Shown: positions 12,511-23,903 of the stretch, piece after piece
How positions within the stretch are numbered: position 1 is the stretch's first letter
Layout of the letters: every line of letters starts with the position of its first letter
NCBI GenBank assembly: GCA_029891385.1
Contig: CM057228.1
Location: 57,109,783 to 57,173,782 of the forward strand
Source of the DNA: Erythroxylum novogranatense
Taxonomy: Eukaryota; Streptophyta; Magnoliopsida; Malpighiales; Erythroxylaceae
Direction: 5' to 3'
DNA length: 64,000 nucleotides
Program-made: the position numbers and the translations under genes
Notes under the pieces: model-generated
What the model was told of the DNA's origin: nothing
Database searches by the model: none
Seen by the model: the letters and a program-made list of their open reading frames with translations, nothing else

Positions 12511-14085
12511 TGTTTCAGAATGAAAAACTCACTATGGTAAGCTTTTTAGGGTTAGATGTTTGATAGAATTGGGAAAGCAAAATGAACCGTCTAGAGACGA
12601 GAATAACCGTAATGATTTTACTTTTAGGCTACTTCTACAGATATAGTCCTGAGTGTTCTAGAGTCATTGAAATCGTCGAGATTATCACACTTTCCCTCCA
12701 CAACTTTCTTGTCAGAGAAGTTACCAGCTGTACCTCACTGTTTTTGACGCCGTTAGTTTTCTCGTTACATCTGCTCGACTATTCACTTAACATAACCATT
12801 ATCACATTGCGTCTGATCTTCTGAAACCGTTCTTCACTTAATGTTTTTGTTAACATGTTTGCCTACTGATACTCTGTTTCCATCCACTGTAGACGCACCC
12901 CCTTCCTCTGAACATACTCTCTCAAAAAGTGATGTCTCACTTGTATGTGCTTCACTTTTGAATGCTGAATCGGATTCTTTGACAGATTGATTATCTTGGT
13001 GTTGTGGAAATACATTGGAGTAACATATGCCACTGTTTTTGGCTTCAGTCTACTTTTCTACTTCGTCTCTTATTTTCTTTCTCCGTCTGTTTTTCTACTT
13101 CGTCATTTTTATTCTCCGTCTGCTTTTCTACTTAAATGCATTTTCTTTATGCCTCTGTTTTCTACTTAATCATTTTACTACTTAATACAATGCAAATCTT
13201 AAACTTTAATTTTAATTTCGTTAATTTTCGATTGACCTTCTCATCCAATATTTTATCTTACGTCTTCACGCGATATACACGCAATCATCTAACTCGATGC
13301 AATATTTTGTCATGGGCGGTGCATACTACTTTCTCTGAAAAGTATTAAAAGGTCATTCTGATAAAATAGCTCTCGGCTAAATTTGGACTTCATGCTTTTA
13401 CGATCACTTTTTCTCACCTTGTCTAACTTTACAATCTTCGACTTCGACTTGTATTTTTAGCCTTCGTCTCCAACTGCTTCCTCATTCTTCTTTCTTTAAT
13501 CTTTAAAGAAACGGTTAATCAGTTGAGTTCTGTAACCAACTCGAACTGACTCTTGCGTCTGCTTCTTGATTGTTCTCCTCCGGCTATTATACACGCCTTC
13601 GTCTATGTTACTATTTGCATCTGCGTCTGCTTTACTATTCGCATCTGCCTCTGCTTTGTCTCTGCGTCTGCTTTACTGCTCTGTGTCTGCGACTGCTTTG
13701 TTTAGCGTGTGCTTTGTGTCTGCGTCTGCTTTGCTTGGCGTCTGCGTCGCTTTATGTCTGCGTCTCGCTTCACTTAAATCTGTGTTCGTTTTTGTTTGTT
13801 CTTTTTGTTATTCATCAAAATCATATCTAACTAAAGTCATTTGAACTTAAAAATCTCCGCCTTTTTGATGATAATAAACTATATAAAAAAACAAAATTAC
13901 AAAATTTCGAAGAAAACAAAAACTTATCTTCAGTACTTCTTCTTTGACTTCTTCCTTTCTTCGTCTACTTGAGTCACACATTCATTTCTGAACACTCTCT
14001 TCTTTTCTGCTTATCCTCTTCTCCCCTTGTTCATTCTCTTCTTTCCTGCTCTTATCCTCCCCCTATTTGTTATAATAAAAAATGA
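12511..14085. repeat. Spacer of CT-rich short repeats (CGTCTGCTTT type)
   Basis: No gene is supported; open frames here come from low-complexity sequence. At 13040-13170 and 13560-13790 the sequence is a loose repeat of TCTGCTTTTCTACTTCG-like units of 14-20 bp. At 13270-13320 there is a copy of the dispersed motif GCGATATACACGCAATC followed by GATGCAATATTTTGTCA, also found near 17155, 17290 and 52479. From 13840 to 14085 the sequence parallels the 3' flank of copy 1. Confidence 0.55.
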
Positions 14086-16066
14086 TTAACCATGGTGGCT
14101 CTTTAGCAGTTCTATCATCATCTTCTTCAGATCATTCATCGTCTCCTTCATCTCATTGAATTCACGACGTAATCTGCTAAGTTCATCTGGTCGGTCAATC
14201 GACAAGGAGGCTTGACAAACATCTCCTGAGGGAGGAGTGAATGGGATTGAAGTAGTATAAGCATCTGATGTCAGAATATATTCTTCATTTATCTCAATCA
14301 TTGGTGGGCGAATAAACGTTTCACTTCACAAAGATCTAAGTCAAATGGAGCAGCAAAGCATGAACAACTGTCTTCCTTGCGGGAGTAATGCATCTGCTTG
14401 AATAGACATCAGATTGAGGGTCTGGTACGCAGAACCCTCGAACAAGGAACTCAATAAATGTCCTGTTATTACACTTCCCCACTAGACAGTCTTCCTTCTT
14501 CACAAGTATAACTACAACTCGCTTCATCTTTATTACGTCTACAAACCAATTTTGACTTCCCTTAGTCAAATCCCAAGGATATCTTGGCTGAATATCTGTG
14601 CAACCTTTATTTTGTACTTTCGGTGATCGGAAAAATAGTACACGGTTTGCAGGGACGTTTTGAAGGGTATGGCTTAGTAGCAGCATCCCTCAAAGCATGG
14701 TAGAACATCTTTTCATCTTCTTTTAGTAATTCCCATGTCTTACTATTAATCAACATAGGTCGCACCACAGCAACTATCTTCTTTCTTTGGTTCAATCTGA
14801 GAATGCATTAGCGGTTCTCCTTCGCTAACCACTTCGACCATTCGATCTTGACCTCTCTTTTTTTAAAAACCGATCATATTTGTATACCATCAGACAACGT
14901 TCATCACTATCCGAGTCTGATTCCACAATTCCGTCTGGTTGTCCTTCACTACAATTCTCCTCGGCCAGATTTGGTCTCTGGTTCTTCCGTTGAGCAATGG
15001 GGTTTCTGAGCATCCTCTCGCTTCGGTTTCTTTTCTATTTGAGCGGCATCAACATTTTCTTTCTCTCGACTAACTTCCCAAAGAGTTGACACGGTCTTCT
15101 TTCCAATCCTCCGTGATCTCTTTGCCTTCTTTGTAATTTCACTTAAAAGACTCTGTCGTTTTCTTTTTGGCGACCTTCTTACATCATTGGGATTGGCTTG
15201 CTTCAATTCGACGACTCGTCTGCATTTTATTAGCGGTCTTCCAATCATTCTTCTTAATTCATCCATGAGCGTTCTCGTACTCACCTGAGGTCGAGAACTT
15301 GAAGCACGACTCATCTTCAAAACATGCTCCCCCTCAGTCCTAGTTCTCCTTGAAGAGTCGGCTTCTTCTTTGATAACAGTCGTTACACCCATTCGTCGTA
15401 TTGTGATTGAATCAACCTTACTCTTCACAAGTACAATCCTTCTATGTCCTCGATGTAGGACGACTCCGGATTCCTTAAAAATCCTTGTAAGCAACATACC
15501 GTAAAGATAGGTATTTGTATCCTTCTTCCCCTTAATCATGTAGTGAAAGATTAAGAAGGGTAAGTTGATGGGATTGCGATTTAGCAGGTAAAACAAGCAT
15601 TGTTCCTCCAACGTAGTCACCAAATCCCTTGAACCTGCTCTGGGTAAAATGCAATTTAACATAATTGCATGAAGAATCCTCGCCTTCGGAACCAAACTAG
15701 AGCTCTTCTTCTCCCATGGATCGTTGGCTCCATATAATTGTCTTCTGACATCTTCCTCTCTCATACCGACTTGGCGTATCCATTCGGCCTTCCTAGAGAG
15801 GGTCTCACCAACTGACGGACAATCGGTCACCTTCTTTATTAACTCCTTAGTCACAACAGCGGATAGACCATCTACTGATGATACTAGAGTGTTGTCTACT
15901 AAGCGAGCATTCTTCCAAAATCGAAAACCTCGTTTGTGTATACCGGTTCTTGTACCTCAAAGAAGTTCCTCCAACCTGCTCTTACAATCTCTGCTTCCAC
16001 ATCTATACCATCATTCCTCAATGACTTGAAACTCACATGTTTTCCGAATATCATGGCTGGCTCCAT
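14086..16066 (-). pseudogene. Plant transposon-protein domain gene, copy 3
   Basis: The start codon is ATG at 16066 (MEPAMIFGKHVSFKSL), with the same GWRNFFEV and VYTNEVFDF blocks as copies 1 and 2. A one-base frameshift near 15918 moves the frame into 15854-14949, which carries KARILHAIMLNCILPRAG, the LEEQCLFYLLNRNPINLPFL block, LLTRIFKESGV and a basic tail (RRSPKRKRQSL, KKAKRSRRIGKK). Further broken frames give the rest: 15013-14825 (VYKYDRFLKKERSRS), 14795-14607 (RPMLINSKTWELLKEDE, PCTIFPITEST), 14686-14336 (IQPRYPWDLTKG, CITPARKTV) and 14301-14086, a heptad-like coiled coil (LSRLRREFNEMKETMNDLKK). Copies 2 and 3 resemble each other most. Confidence 0.6.
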
Positions 16067-18651
16067 TGTTTGTAACAAAAACCGACTCGTAAGCTTTTTA
16101 GGCTTGGATGTTTGAGAAAATTGGGAAAGCAAAATCAACCGTCGCGAGATGATTTTGCTTTTACACAACTTGTAGAGATATAATCCGGTGTGTTCTAGAG
16201 TCATTAAAATCCTCGAGATTATCAGACTTTCCCTCCACAAGTTTCTTGTGAGAGAAGTTACCATTGTAGCTAATCATTCTGACGCCGTTAGTTTTGTCGT
16301 TACTTTACCTTGATTTATTCAGGTTGACATAATGATTATGACATTGCATCGATCTTGAAACCGTTCTTCACTTAATGGTTTTGTGAACATGTCTGTCTAC
16401 TGATACTCTATTTCCATGGACTGTAGATGCACCACCTTCCTCTGAACATAACCTTTCAGAAAGTGATGTCTGACTTCTACCTGCTTCACTCTTGAATCTT
16501 TGAAACGAATTCTTTGTCGGATTGATTAAGCTGGTGTTGTCATGATAGATTAGAGTAACATATCGTCATTTTTGGCTTAGTCTACTTTTCTACTTCATCT
16601 CTTTTTCTTTCTCCTCTCTTTTCTACTTCGTCTGCTTTTTTATTCTCGCCCGCTTTTCTACTTAAATCTGCTTTTCATTATCCGTCATTTTTCTACTTAG
16701 TCATTTTTCTTTCTCCGTCATCTTTCTTTCTCAAATCTGCTTTTTTATTGACTATTTGTTCTTAATCAAAGTCATAAATGTGAAGTCATTTTGACTTAAC
16801 AGATAGTTCATCACCTTCTAATGTTATTGTTATTTGCAATATCGGTTTCTAATGATTTTATCATGATTATTCAATTCATTATTATTTTCAACTTCATTCA
16901 TATATTTATTCTCATTTGCAATATCACTTTCTAAATATTTTTATCGTGATTATTATATTCATTATTATTATTCAACTTCATTAATATATTCATATTTTTT
17001 ATACGATCATAATAACGGCTCATTCCATATTTGTTTTTATTAATGTAGCGAAAAATTTTATTATACCTAATAGGAATAATACTATTTACATTAGGATATT
17101 AAATAATACGAATCACTAATATATATATCTCTTGTGATAATCTATGTGTCTTGCGCGATATAGGCCGCAATCTTACGACGATCTTACGATGCAATTTTTT
17201 GTCGGTAGCGGTCTTTGTAATGCATGCCCTTATGACTCTTGATATCTGTTTATATCTTTTCATTCATTCATATTGTCATTCATGTTGTGTCGTTTCTCTC
17301 TATACACACAATCTCCTGACCCAATCTTCTGATACAATATTTTGTCAGATGACCACGCATGCACCCCACAATCCATGCCCTTGTGACTACTTATATAGTG
17401 TCTTCTTGCTCATTCGCAGATATCGCTTCCTCTTACTTTTATTGCTCTCTTACTTGTAAATCTTCTTTCACTTCTTTTTGGTGCATACGGATGTTTTCCG
17501 AGTTTCGTTGTTCTTGTTGTCCACTTCTGTTGCTATCGAAGGAATATAAATGTTCACCAACTCTTGCCGTATAACAGACTTGGATATGAGGAGATTTATC
17601 ATGTTGCCGTCCTGAAAAATGATGGCTCAAATAAAGAAGGCGTCTTGGAGACTTGGATATGACGAGATTTATCATGTCTATCATTCTCCACGTCCGTCGT
17701 CAATGTCCTGTGATCGATAAGAAGATTGTAACAATCTTGATCTTTCTTGTGGTCATTCATAATGTGTGAATCAGTTTTTGGGTAACACTCTGAAGTGTCC
17801 TTGTCTATAAGGTACTTCTGTAGGTTGTATCTCAACAGACTTGGATATGACGAGATTTATCATGTTGAATCCCTTCAATCCTCTCAATTTCAATTAAGAG
17901 AGCTCCATGAGGATTGATAGAAGTTGTCCCAGAGACATTCGAGGGGGTAGATGTGGTGTATGGAAAATCCACTACTTGTGGTTGTGAAAAATTCTTGGAG
18001 AGATGTTCATCAACGACACTAACTCAAGTATACTCGACTCCATCCTGAGAACTTCATTGACATATAAAAATTTAGAAATTAAGCATAGAAAGTATAGTGA
18101 TGAATGTGGCTTACTCTCAATGGCCAACATAGTTTCAATAATGAGACGAAAAAGAGAGAAGAGGAGTTGAAAACCGGATGGAAGCAAGCGGGCGGAAGTT
18201 GAAAAGCGAGAGGAAAGGCGAAAAACATCGCATGTTCAATAGTAGAGGAAAGCAAAGCGAGCGGAACTCCTAAAAGGAGACGAAAGAAGTAAAACAGACG
18301 GAGTTGAAAAGCACACAGACGCAAAAGCAGAGGGAAGCAAAAGCAGACAGATGCAAAAGTTGACAAGAACAAAAACATTATATTTTATTTTTTTCACTAG
18401 GACTTGTGAAAACAAGAAGTTAGTTTTAATTAAGCGTTTTCGTTGCTTTTTTTTAAAAAAAAAAAGGGAAATACACAAGGTACAACTTGTTTAATTGAAG
18501 TCTCAACTTCTATCGTCTTAAATAACACGATGTAATAATATTACAATTCTTCAAAGTACAATCTTCATTAACGTATTTACAATCTTCCTCATATCCAAGT
18601 CTGCAGTACGCATTCTTTATTTGCGGCATCCTTTTTGAGATTTGTCTCTCC
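16067..18651. repeat. Spacer with CT-rich repeats, AT-rich tandem duplication and Helitron-family motifs
   Basis: 16067-16560 continues the 5' flank shared with copy 2 (TAAGCTTTTTAGG, then TTTGTGAACATGT). 16560-16760 is CT-rich short repeat. At about 16828-16995 an AT-rich stretch of about 80 bp (TTTGCAATATC, then TTATCATGATTATT) is present twice in tandem. 17153-17400 holds two copies of the motif with GCAATCTT and CAATATTTTGTCAG, and 17440-17900 holds GACTTGGATATGACGAGATT repeated at about 17577, 17652 and 17837, all shared with 52450-53650. 18160-18370 is the CGTCTGCTTT repeat on the opposite strand. No gene is supported. Confidence 0.55.
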
Positions 18652-18656
18652 TTAAT

Positions 18657-21018
18657 TGTTGGACCCCAAATTTTTGTTTTCTTGATGTTATTAAGCATGA
18701 ATTATTTGAATTATGATTTATGGTATAGTTTGATTTTATTGAGAATATTCATGGAAAATTTGGAATTTATTGAGTTTATGGTGAAAATTATATTTATGGA
18801 AGGGTAAAAATATTTAAGGGTAAAATGGGCAAAACCCTTGAGTTAAGATGTATAAGGCTTAATAAGGAAGGGCATAATAGTCCTTGCCCATGTTGTAGGT
18901 TTAAGAGGTTAGAGGGATTAAAGATTAAAAGAAGAAAAGAAAAGAAGAGAAATAGAAAGGAAGAGAAACCGAAGAAGGAGTGGCGGTGAGAGGAAGAAGA
19001 GAGGAAGAAAGAGGAAAGCTTTCTTTGTAGATCTTCGACGGATTTCAAGTGTTCTTACAGTAAGAATCACTCTTCTATACTTGTTTGTGTTGGATTGAAT
19101 ATTTGATTTGCTGGAAATGGTTTGGATTGAGGATGAATCGGTGATTTAGGGTTTAAGATGAACTTTGGTAGATCTGTAGGTTGGTTGTGTTTTTGTTGAT
19201 GTTATTGTGTTTAATAAGTGTAGAAAGGGAGTATGATGCATGATATATAGTTTAAGAGTATTGAATGAATGAAAAGAATAGGTCTGATTCTGAAATCTGA
19301 AAATCAGGTTGGATGAGTTTACTGCGACCCAGCGCCGTGGCATGTTCATGAGCAAGCCATGGCGTGAAGAAAACACGCCATGCGGTGTGCTATTTTATTG
19401 GTGAAATGCGAGTTGTGGTGTGACGCGGCATGTTGTGAGCATGGCGGTGATTATGACATGGTGAGACGCGGCGTGTAGCGAGGGGGGAGCGGCGAAGAAG
19501 AGGGCGCAGACACGCCATGGCGTGTAGGCCTCGGCCGTGGCGAGACGGCCTTCTTGTGGCGAAATTTTCACTGCTTTTGGCGAAATGGTTTTAACCTTAT
19601 ATCTTTTCTCTGAGAGGTCCTTTGGGGTGATTTTAGAGACGTTGTGACCTAGAGAGATAGATCTACAAGTTAAGTGAAGTGATGAAGTGATGAATTGGTT
19701 TCTAAGGATATGGAATTCAGGATAGAAGTTAAGAATGGAACTTTTGTTTCAACATGAATTATTAAATGAGATTTTGGTTCTTATTTTAGGAGAGCAAGAG
19801 AGGCAAGAGGATCAAGAGGCACAAGAGGAAATTCAATCCTAGGCAAGAACAAGCAGGATATCAGGTGGGTTCATGTTTATAATCTGATATATAGGTACTC
19901 ATTGTTTAGTTCAAATCAAGCAAGATCTTATGCATTTACATTCTGACATTTCACGATCGCATTGCATGCTACCATGAATGATCATATTCTGCATTGTGTT
20001 ATGCATTCATGACTATGATCAAGAGTTTTACAAAGGAATGTTTTTCCTTTCACGAATACAAGTGCATGAATTCAAGCTTTACGAAATATTTGTATATGAC
20101 AAGCAAGATCACAAGCAAGTCTTGGGATTGGCAAACCAGTTTACAAGAATATGATTTATGCATGCTTATGTGGGTTTGCGGTGTCCTCACGATAGTCAAG
20201 TGCACATTGACTCGAGAAAAGGCTTCTCACTTTTGCCTGACCGTGGGCATGGGTTTCTCAGATAGATTCCCTCATGAAACTACGTCTACACATCAACATT
20301 TCGATGGCTATGTGTAGTACGTCACGAACCCGGGACACCCAAACCATCATGTTATGTGTTATGATATGTTATGTGACATGCATCATGATTTATTCAGAAA
20401 TCAAGCACTTTGCAAGAAATGACTCATACATGTTCAGTATTATGATTTCAACAAGTATTACGGCAATGAGATATTTTGAATATTATTTTTGCTTATTACT
20501 ATATTATAAATATGTTCCCACGAGCTTTTTAGCTCACCCCCCTCTAATCTCCCCATACGGTGTGAGCGGAGAGCAGAGTGAGTCACGAGTTCTAAGAAGA
20601 CACTCCGTGTCATTTTGTCATGTTTATTTTCAAGACTTTAGTTTTATTTCAAGTCTCATTGGTTCAAGAGTGTTTTAGATATTTCAGCTCTTGAACTCAG
20701 AGTTGTAATTTGTTTTAAGATATCATCAATTGAAACATGAATTACAGTTTTGGTTGCTTACAAGCATGAAAGCCCGTTTTGAGTTTATTCACGATGAGTC
20801 CATTGAACTTCCGATGGTCTCCTTTCTAAATCGTTTAATCCATGTTTCGCTTTGTTTACTTAAATTATGCATGAAAGCGGGTTTCAAGTGTACTTTCCAG
20901 TAGGCCCATTACACTTCCGTGGGTCTTTCTTTTGAAATGTATTATATGTACTATGATCACGTTTTCCCCGCCACGCTCTCACACGTCAGACGTTGGGCTC
21001 CGGCAGCTGGGTCCAACA
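18657..21018 (+). mobile_element. Solo LTR of a Ty3-gypsy-type element, 2362 bp
   Basis: The segment begins TGTTGGACCCC and ends GGGTCCAACA, the inverted termini of an LTR, and is flanked by a perfect 5-bp duplication TTAAT (18652-18656 and 21019-21023). The uninterrupted sequence exists as a paralogue at 21483-21640, where the two flanks join at a single TTAAT (21573-21577), which proves the insertion. There is no internal coding region, primer site or second LTR, so this is a solo LTR left by LTR-LTR recombination. The AGCTCACCCCCCTCTAATC-type sequence near 20530 resembles LTRs of Tekay/Del chromoviruses, but the lineage is a guess. A GC-rich block at 19325-19560 contrasts with the AT-rich rest. 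Confidence 0.85.
19325..19560. repeat. GC-rich block of CGCCATGGCG palindromes inside the solo LTR
   Basis: Short GC-rich motifs (CCATGGCGTG, CACGCCATG, GACGCGGCG) recur about every 30-60 bp. The best is a perfect 16-bp palindrome ACACGCCATGGCGTGT at 19510-19525. This stands out against the AT-rich LTR and could be a methylation target or promoter-proximal element. Confidence 0.6.
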
Positions 21019-21023
21019 TTAAT

Positions 21024-22885
21024 GTCTCTCCTTTTCGCCAAGGTGTTGAAGAATTTCCATTAGATTATCTGTGCAGTATCGTCTCGTTTTCCTTGCGTCT
21101 GCTTTTGCTTTCGTCTGCTTTTGCTTCCGTCTACTTTTTCTTCCGTCTGCTTTTCAACTGCTATCTCCTTTTCTTCTTTCGTCTTCTTTTCAATAGCTTC
21201 CCTCTCTTTTCTGCGTCTGTTTTTCATCGTCTGCTGTCTCATCATTATTTCTACTTCAACGATCCAAAAGTCTAGCGTGTCAGACGTTAACCTCTGATAC
21301 CTTATAGACAAGGACACTTGAGTGTTACCAAAATGATTCACACATTATGAATGATTGCAAGAAAGATAAACATTTATCATCGATGTCGTCTCGTTTTGCT
21401 TGCCTCTCCTTTTGCTTGCGTCTCGCTTTTCCTTTAAATGCGCTTTTGCTTAGTCTTCTTTTCAATCGCCATCTCCTTTTCACAATCTTCATTAACGTAT
21501 TTACAATCTTCCTCATATCCAAGTCTGCGATCGCATTCTTTATTTATGCATCCTTTTGAGATTTGTCTCTCCTTAATGTCTCTCCTTTTCGTCAAGGTGT
21601 TGAAGAATTTCCATTAGATTATCATGCGATATAGTCTCGTTTTCCTTCGCCTGCTTTTGCTTGCGTCTGCTTTTGCTTTAAATGCTTTTGCTTCCGCTCG
21701 CTTTTGCTTAAATCGCTTTTCATTGCTATCTCCTTTTCTTCTTTAAATCTCGCTTTTCAATAGCTTCCTCTCTTTTCTGCGTCTGTTTTTCATCGTCACG
21801 CCTCATCATTATTTCTACTTCAACGATCCAAAAGTCTAGCGATTCTGTATACAACCTCTGAAGTACCTTATGACAAGGACATTTCAGTGTTACCCAAAAC
21901 CGATTCACATTATGAATGACTCTGAAAGATAAACATTTTTCGTCCGGTATCATCTCGTTTTGCTTGCCTCTCCTTTTGCTTCGTCCGCTTTTCCTTTAAA
22001 TCCGCTTTTCTTAGTCTTCTTTTCAACTGCCATCTCCTTTTCTTCTTTCGTCTGTTTTTCACCTTCCGTCTGCTTTCATTACTTCGTCTTATTTTTGCTG
22101 CTCTGCTTCGTCTTATTATTTCCACCATTTTTCCACAGATCAGTCAACAGATGACCCTTGTTTGTCATTTTTTCGCTTATCTATCCAATATAACAACTGC
22201 TTTTTCTTTCGTTTACTTTTGAACTTTTTCTTCTTTCGTATGCTTTTCACCTTCCATCTGCGTCTGTTTTTCAATTTTTGCTGTCTCATCATTATTTCTA
22301 CTTCAACGATACAAAACTCTAGCATAAGAACCCGTAGTGTAGACTTCGATATTAGGACATTTATCATAAATTGCAAAGCTGCTACTTAACCACCGGCATC
22401 CTCTTTCCTTGTACAAACATTTTTCTCATGTCAGAAAGTAACTCCTCTGCTCCACAGATCAGTCAACAGATGACCCTTGTTTGTCATTTTTTCGCCAACT
22501 ATTGAAGATTTTCCATTAGATTATCTATCCAGTATAACAACTGCTTTTGCTTTCGTCTACTTTTGAACTTAGTCGGTTTTCTTCTTTAAATGCTTTTCAA
22601 TCTCTTACTACTTCAACTCATTTTGCTTCTTTCACTTGCTCTTGTACTTCTTCATTTAAAGCGATTCAATTGATGTCATTTCAACTCGGTTAAATTTCGA
22701 TTACCAATTCCTATGTCTTCTTGAGTATACCAATTGACTAATCCTTCTTGAAAACATTTAACCCCAAAATCTAAGCGAGATATCGAGGCGTCTTTTAGTT
22801 ATATACAATAATCTTGTAACTGCTATAATAATGTCAAATACTACCAATAACGTATTGCAGAAGTAAACATAGATTCACGTTTCAA
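21024..22885. repeat. Helitron cargo repeats, including a duplicated block of about 600 bp
   Basis: 21024-21480 and 21490-21960 are diverged tandem copies of one block: TCTCTCCTTTTCG, then AGGTGTTGAAGAATTTCC, CT-rich TCTGCTTTTGCTT repeats, TCATCATTATTTCTACTTCA and ATTCACATTATGAATGA. A third partial copy runs 21950-22330. 22340-22450 and 22450-22640 repeat ACAGATCAGTCAACAGATGA and GACCCTTGTTTGTCATTTTT. A TATTAGGACATTTATCATAA segment at 22350 matches 53575-53690. No gene is supported. Confidence 0.6.
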
Positions 22886-22956
22886 TTGATCGCTGAGCTA
22901 TGTTTTTGCCTATATGTAGGAAAATCATTTGATCATGTGCCTTATTTAATACCACG

Positions 22957-22964
22957 CATAAATA
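22957..22964 (+). promoter_or_regulatory. Candidate TATA box for the small ORF at 23051
   Basis: CATAAATA lies 87 bp upstream of the ATG at 23051, in a stretch that lacks the surrounding short repeats, a normal plant distance when a 5' leader of about 55-60 nt is assumed. This is sequence resemblance only. Confidence 0.35.
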
Positions 22965-23050
22965 CATCCCATTCTCCATTCCACAAAGATAACAATAGTC
23001 AAGGTTACTTCTTCTATTTCATCAAACAAAGAACGACCGTTCACAGAAAT

Positions 23051-23305
23051 ATGAATTCCCGAGAACTGCGAAGTTATGAGGATCCCAGAGAAACATTAAA
23101 ACAGATTGAAGAGTGTTACGAGAAACTTGACAAGCTATACGAAAAATTCATGGCACCCAAACAGAGAGGAGATAATCACAAATTTCCTTCAAGCTTTGGA
23201 ACAAATAAAGACGTTCCCATGGCAGAGGCACCCAAACAGAAAGCACATAATCAGAAATCTTGCTCAAGCTTTGAAACAAATAAAGACGTTTCCATGGCAG
23301 GCTAA
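23051..23305 (+). CDS. Small 84-residue protein with coiled coil and a two-fold repeat, unknown
   Basis: An uninterrupted ORF starts MNSRELRSYEDPRETLKQ and ends with TAA at 23303-23305. Residues 14-35 (LKQIEECYEKLDKLYEKFM) are heptad-like and should form a short coiled coil. The rest is two tandem repeats of about 25 residues, the first with APKQRGDNHKFPSSF and TNKDVPMA, the second with APKQKAHNQKSCSSF and TNKDVSMA. It is hydrophilic, with no signal peptide or membrane segment. I do not recognise a family. It lies about 0.6 kb before the Helitron 3' end, a usual place for captured gene pieces, and is one of the few intact frames in the left region. An upstream in-frame extension to 22886 exists, but the ATG with a TATA-like element 87 bp before it is more plausible. 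Confidence 0.4.
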   Translation: MNSRELRSYEDPRETLKQIEECYEKLDKLYEKFMAPKQRGDNHKFPSSFGTNKDVPMAEAPKQKAHNQKSCSSFETNKDVSMAG

Positions 23306-23871
23306 ACCTCTATTAACTATTTTGACTTTACTGTCATCTTATTTTGACTCTACTTCTTCTTAGTTTCTATCGTTTCATGTTTTACTTTCCGTAGTTGAAG
23401 TTTTTATAGTGTGGTGAACTATGTATTTCTGGGATTTTAATATATGTTGTACTCAGTGTTTATGTCTTCCTGGTTTGTATTCTTTTTTTGAATTTATGTA
23501 TTCCTATCATTCTTTCTGTTTTTATTAAGTAAGAATGTTGGCTAATGAATGTGAAAAATGTTGCTTTAGGAATTATGTAATTTACGCAAGATTTATCATC
23601 TGATATCGGTCGGATGAATATAACGTACTGACGATAATTGTATAAACTAGTCGAATGATAAAGATGGCCAACGATCTCAAAAAAGTAAACTTCGACACTA
23701 CGAAATTTTTTGAAACTCACATTATAAAACTTATAGATTAACATATCTTTATATTGCAGATTTCAATAGTACACATGTAAAGTATTTTTATCTTATCTGA
23801 GAAAATGTCATTTCATCTTAGTTCTTCTTCATATTAAATTTTGCCCTATTTAAAAATTCACTGGGCACTTT

Positions 23872-23903
23872 CACTGCGCATTTGCGCAGTGTTAACCTGC
23901 TAG
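23872..23903 (+). mobile_element. Helitron 3' terminus: hairpin plus CTAG end
   Basis: A perfect 9-bp stem (CACTGCGCA at 23872-23880, TGCGCAGTG at 23883-23891) with a 2-nt loop is followed by eight bases and then CTAG at 23900-23903, with T as the next base. This is exactly the plant Helitron termination signal: a GC-rich hairpin about 10 bp before a CTRR end inserted before T. Sequence before it is element-like; sequence after it is plain AT-rich spacer. Confidence 0.88.

Larger units (their letters stand above)
1..23903 (+). mobile_element. Helitron A, 5'-truncated by the window, with large cargo
   Basis: I infer one large Helitron from three things seen in the right order and orientation: a RepHel gene at the left edge, an RPA-like accessory gene, and a textbook Helitron 3' end at 23872-23903. 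The 17 kb between the RPA gene and the 3' end is cargo-like: three antisense gene copies, short dispersed repeats and a later solo LTR at 18657-21018. No other Helitron terminus was found in between, but several smaller nested Helitrons could give the same picture. The 5' TC end is outside the window, so the full length is above 24 kb (about 21.5 kb of it in the window without the solo LTR). The element no longer encodes intact proteins. Confidence 0.55.

Noticed and set aside
13566..13844. Leu/Ser/Cys-rich ORFs as membrane proteins
   Set aside because: They are low-complexity readings of CGTCTGCTTT repeats in several frames at once.
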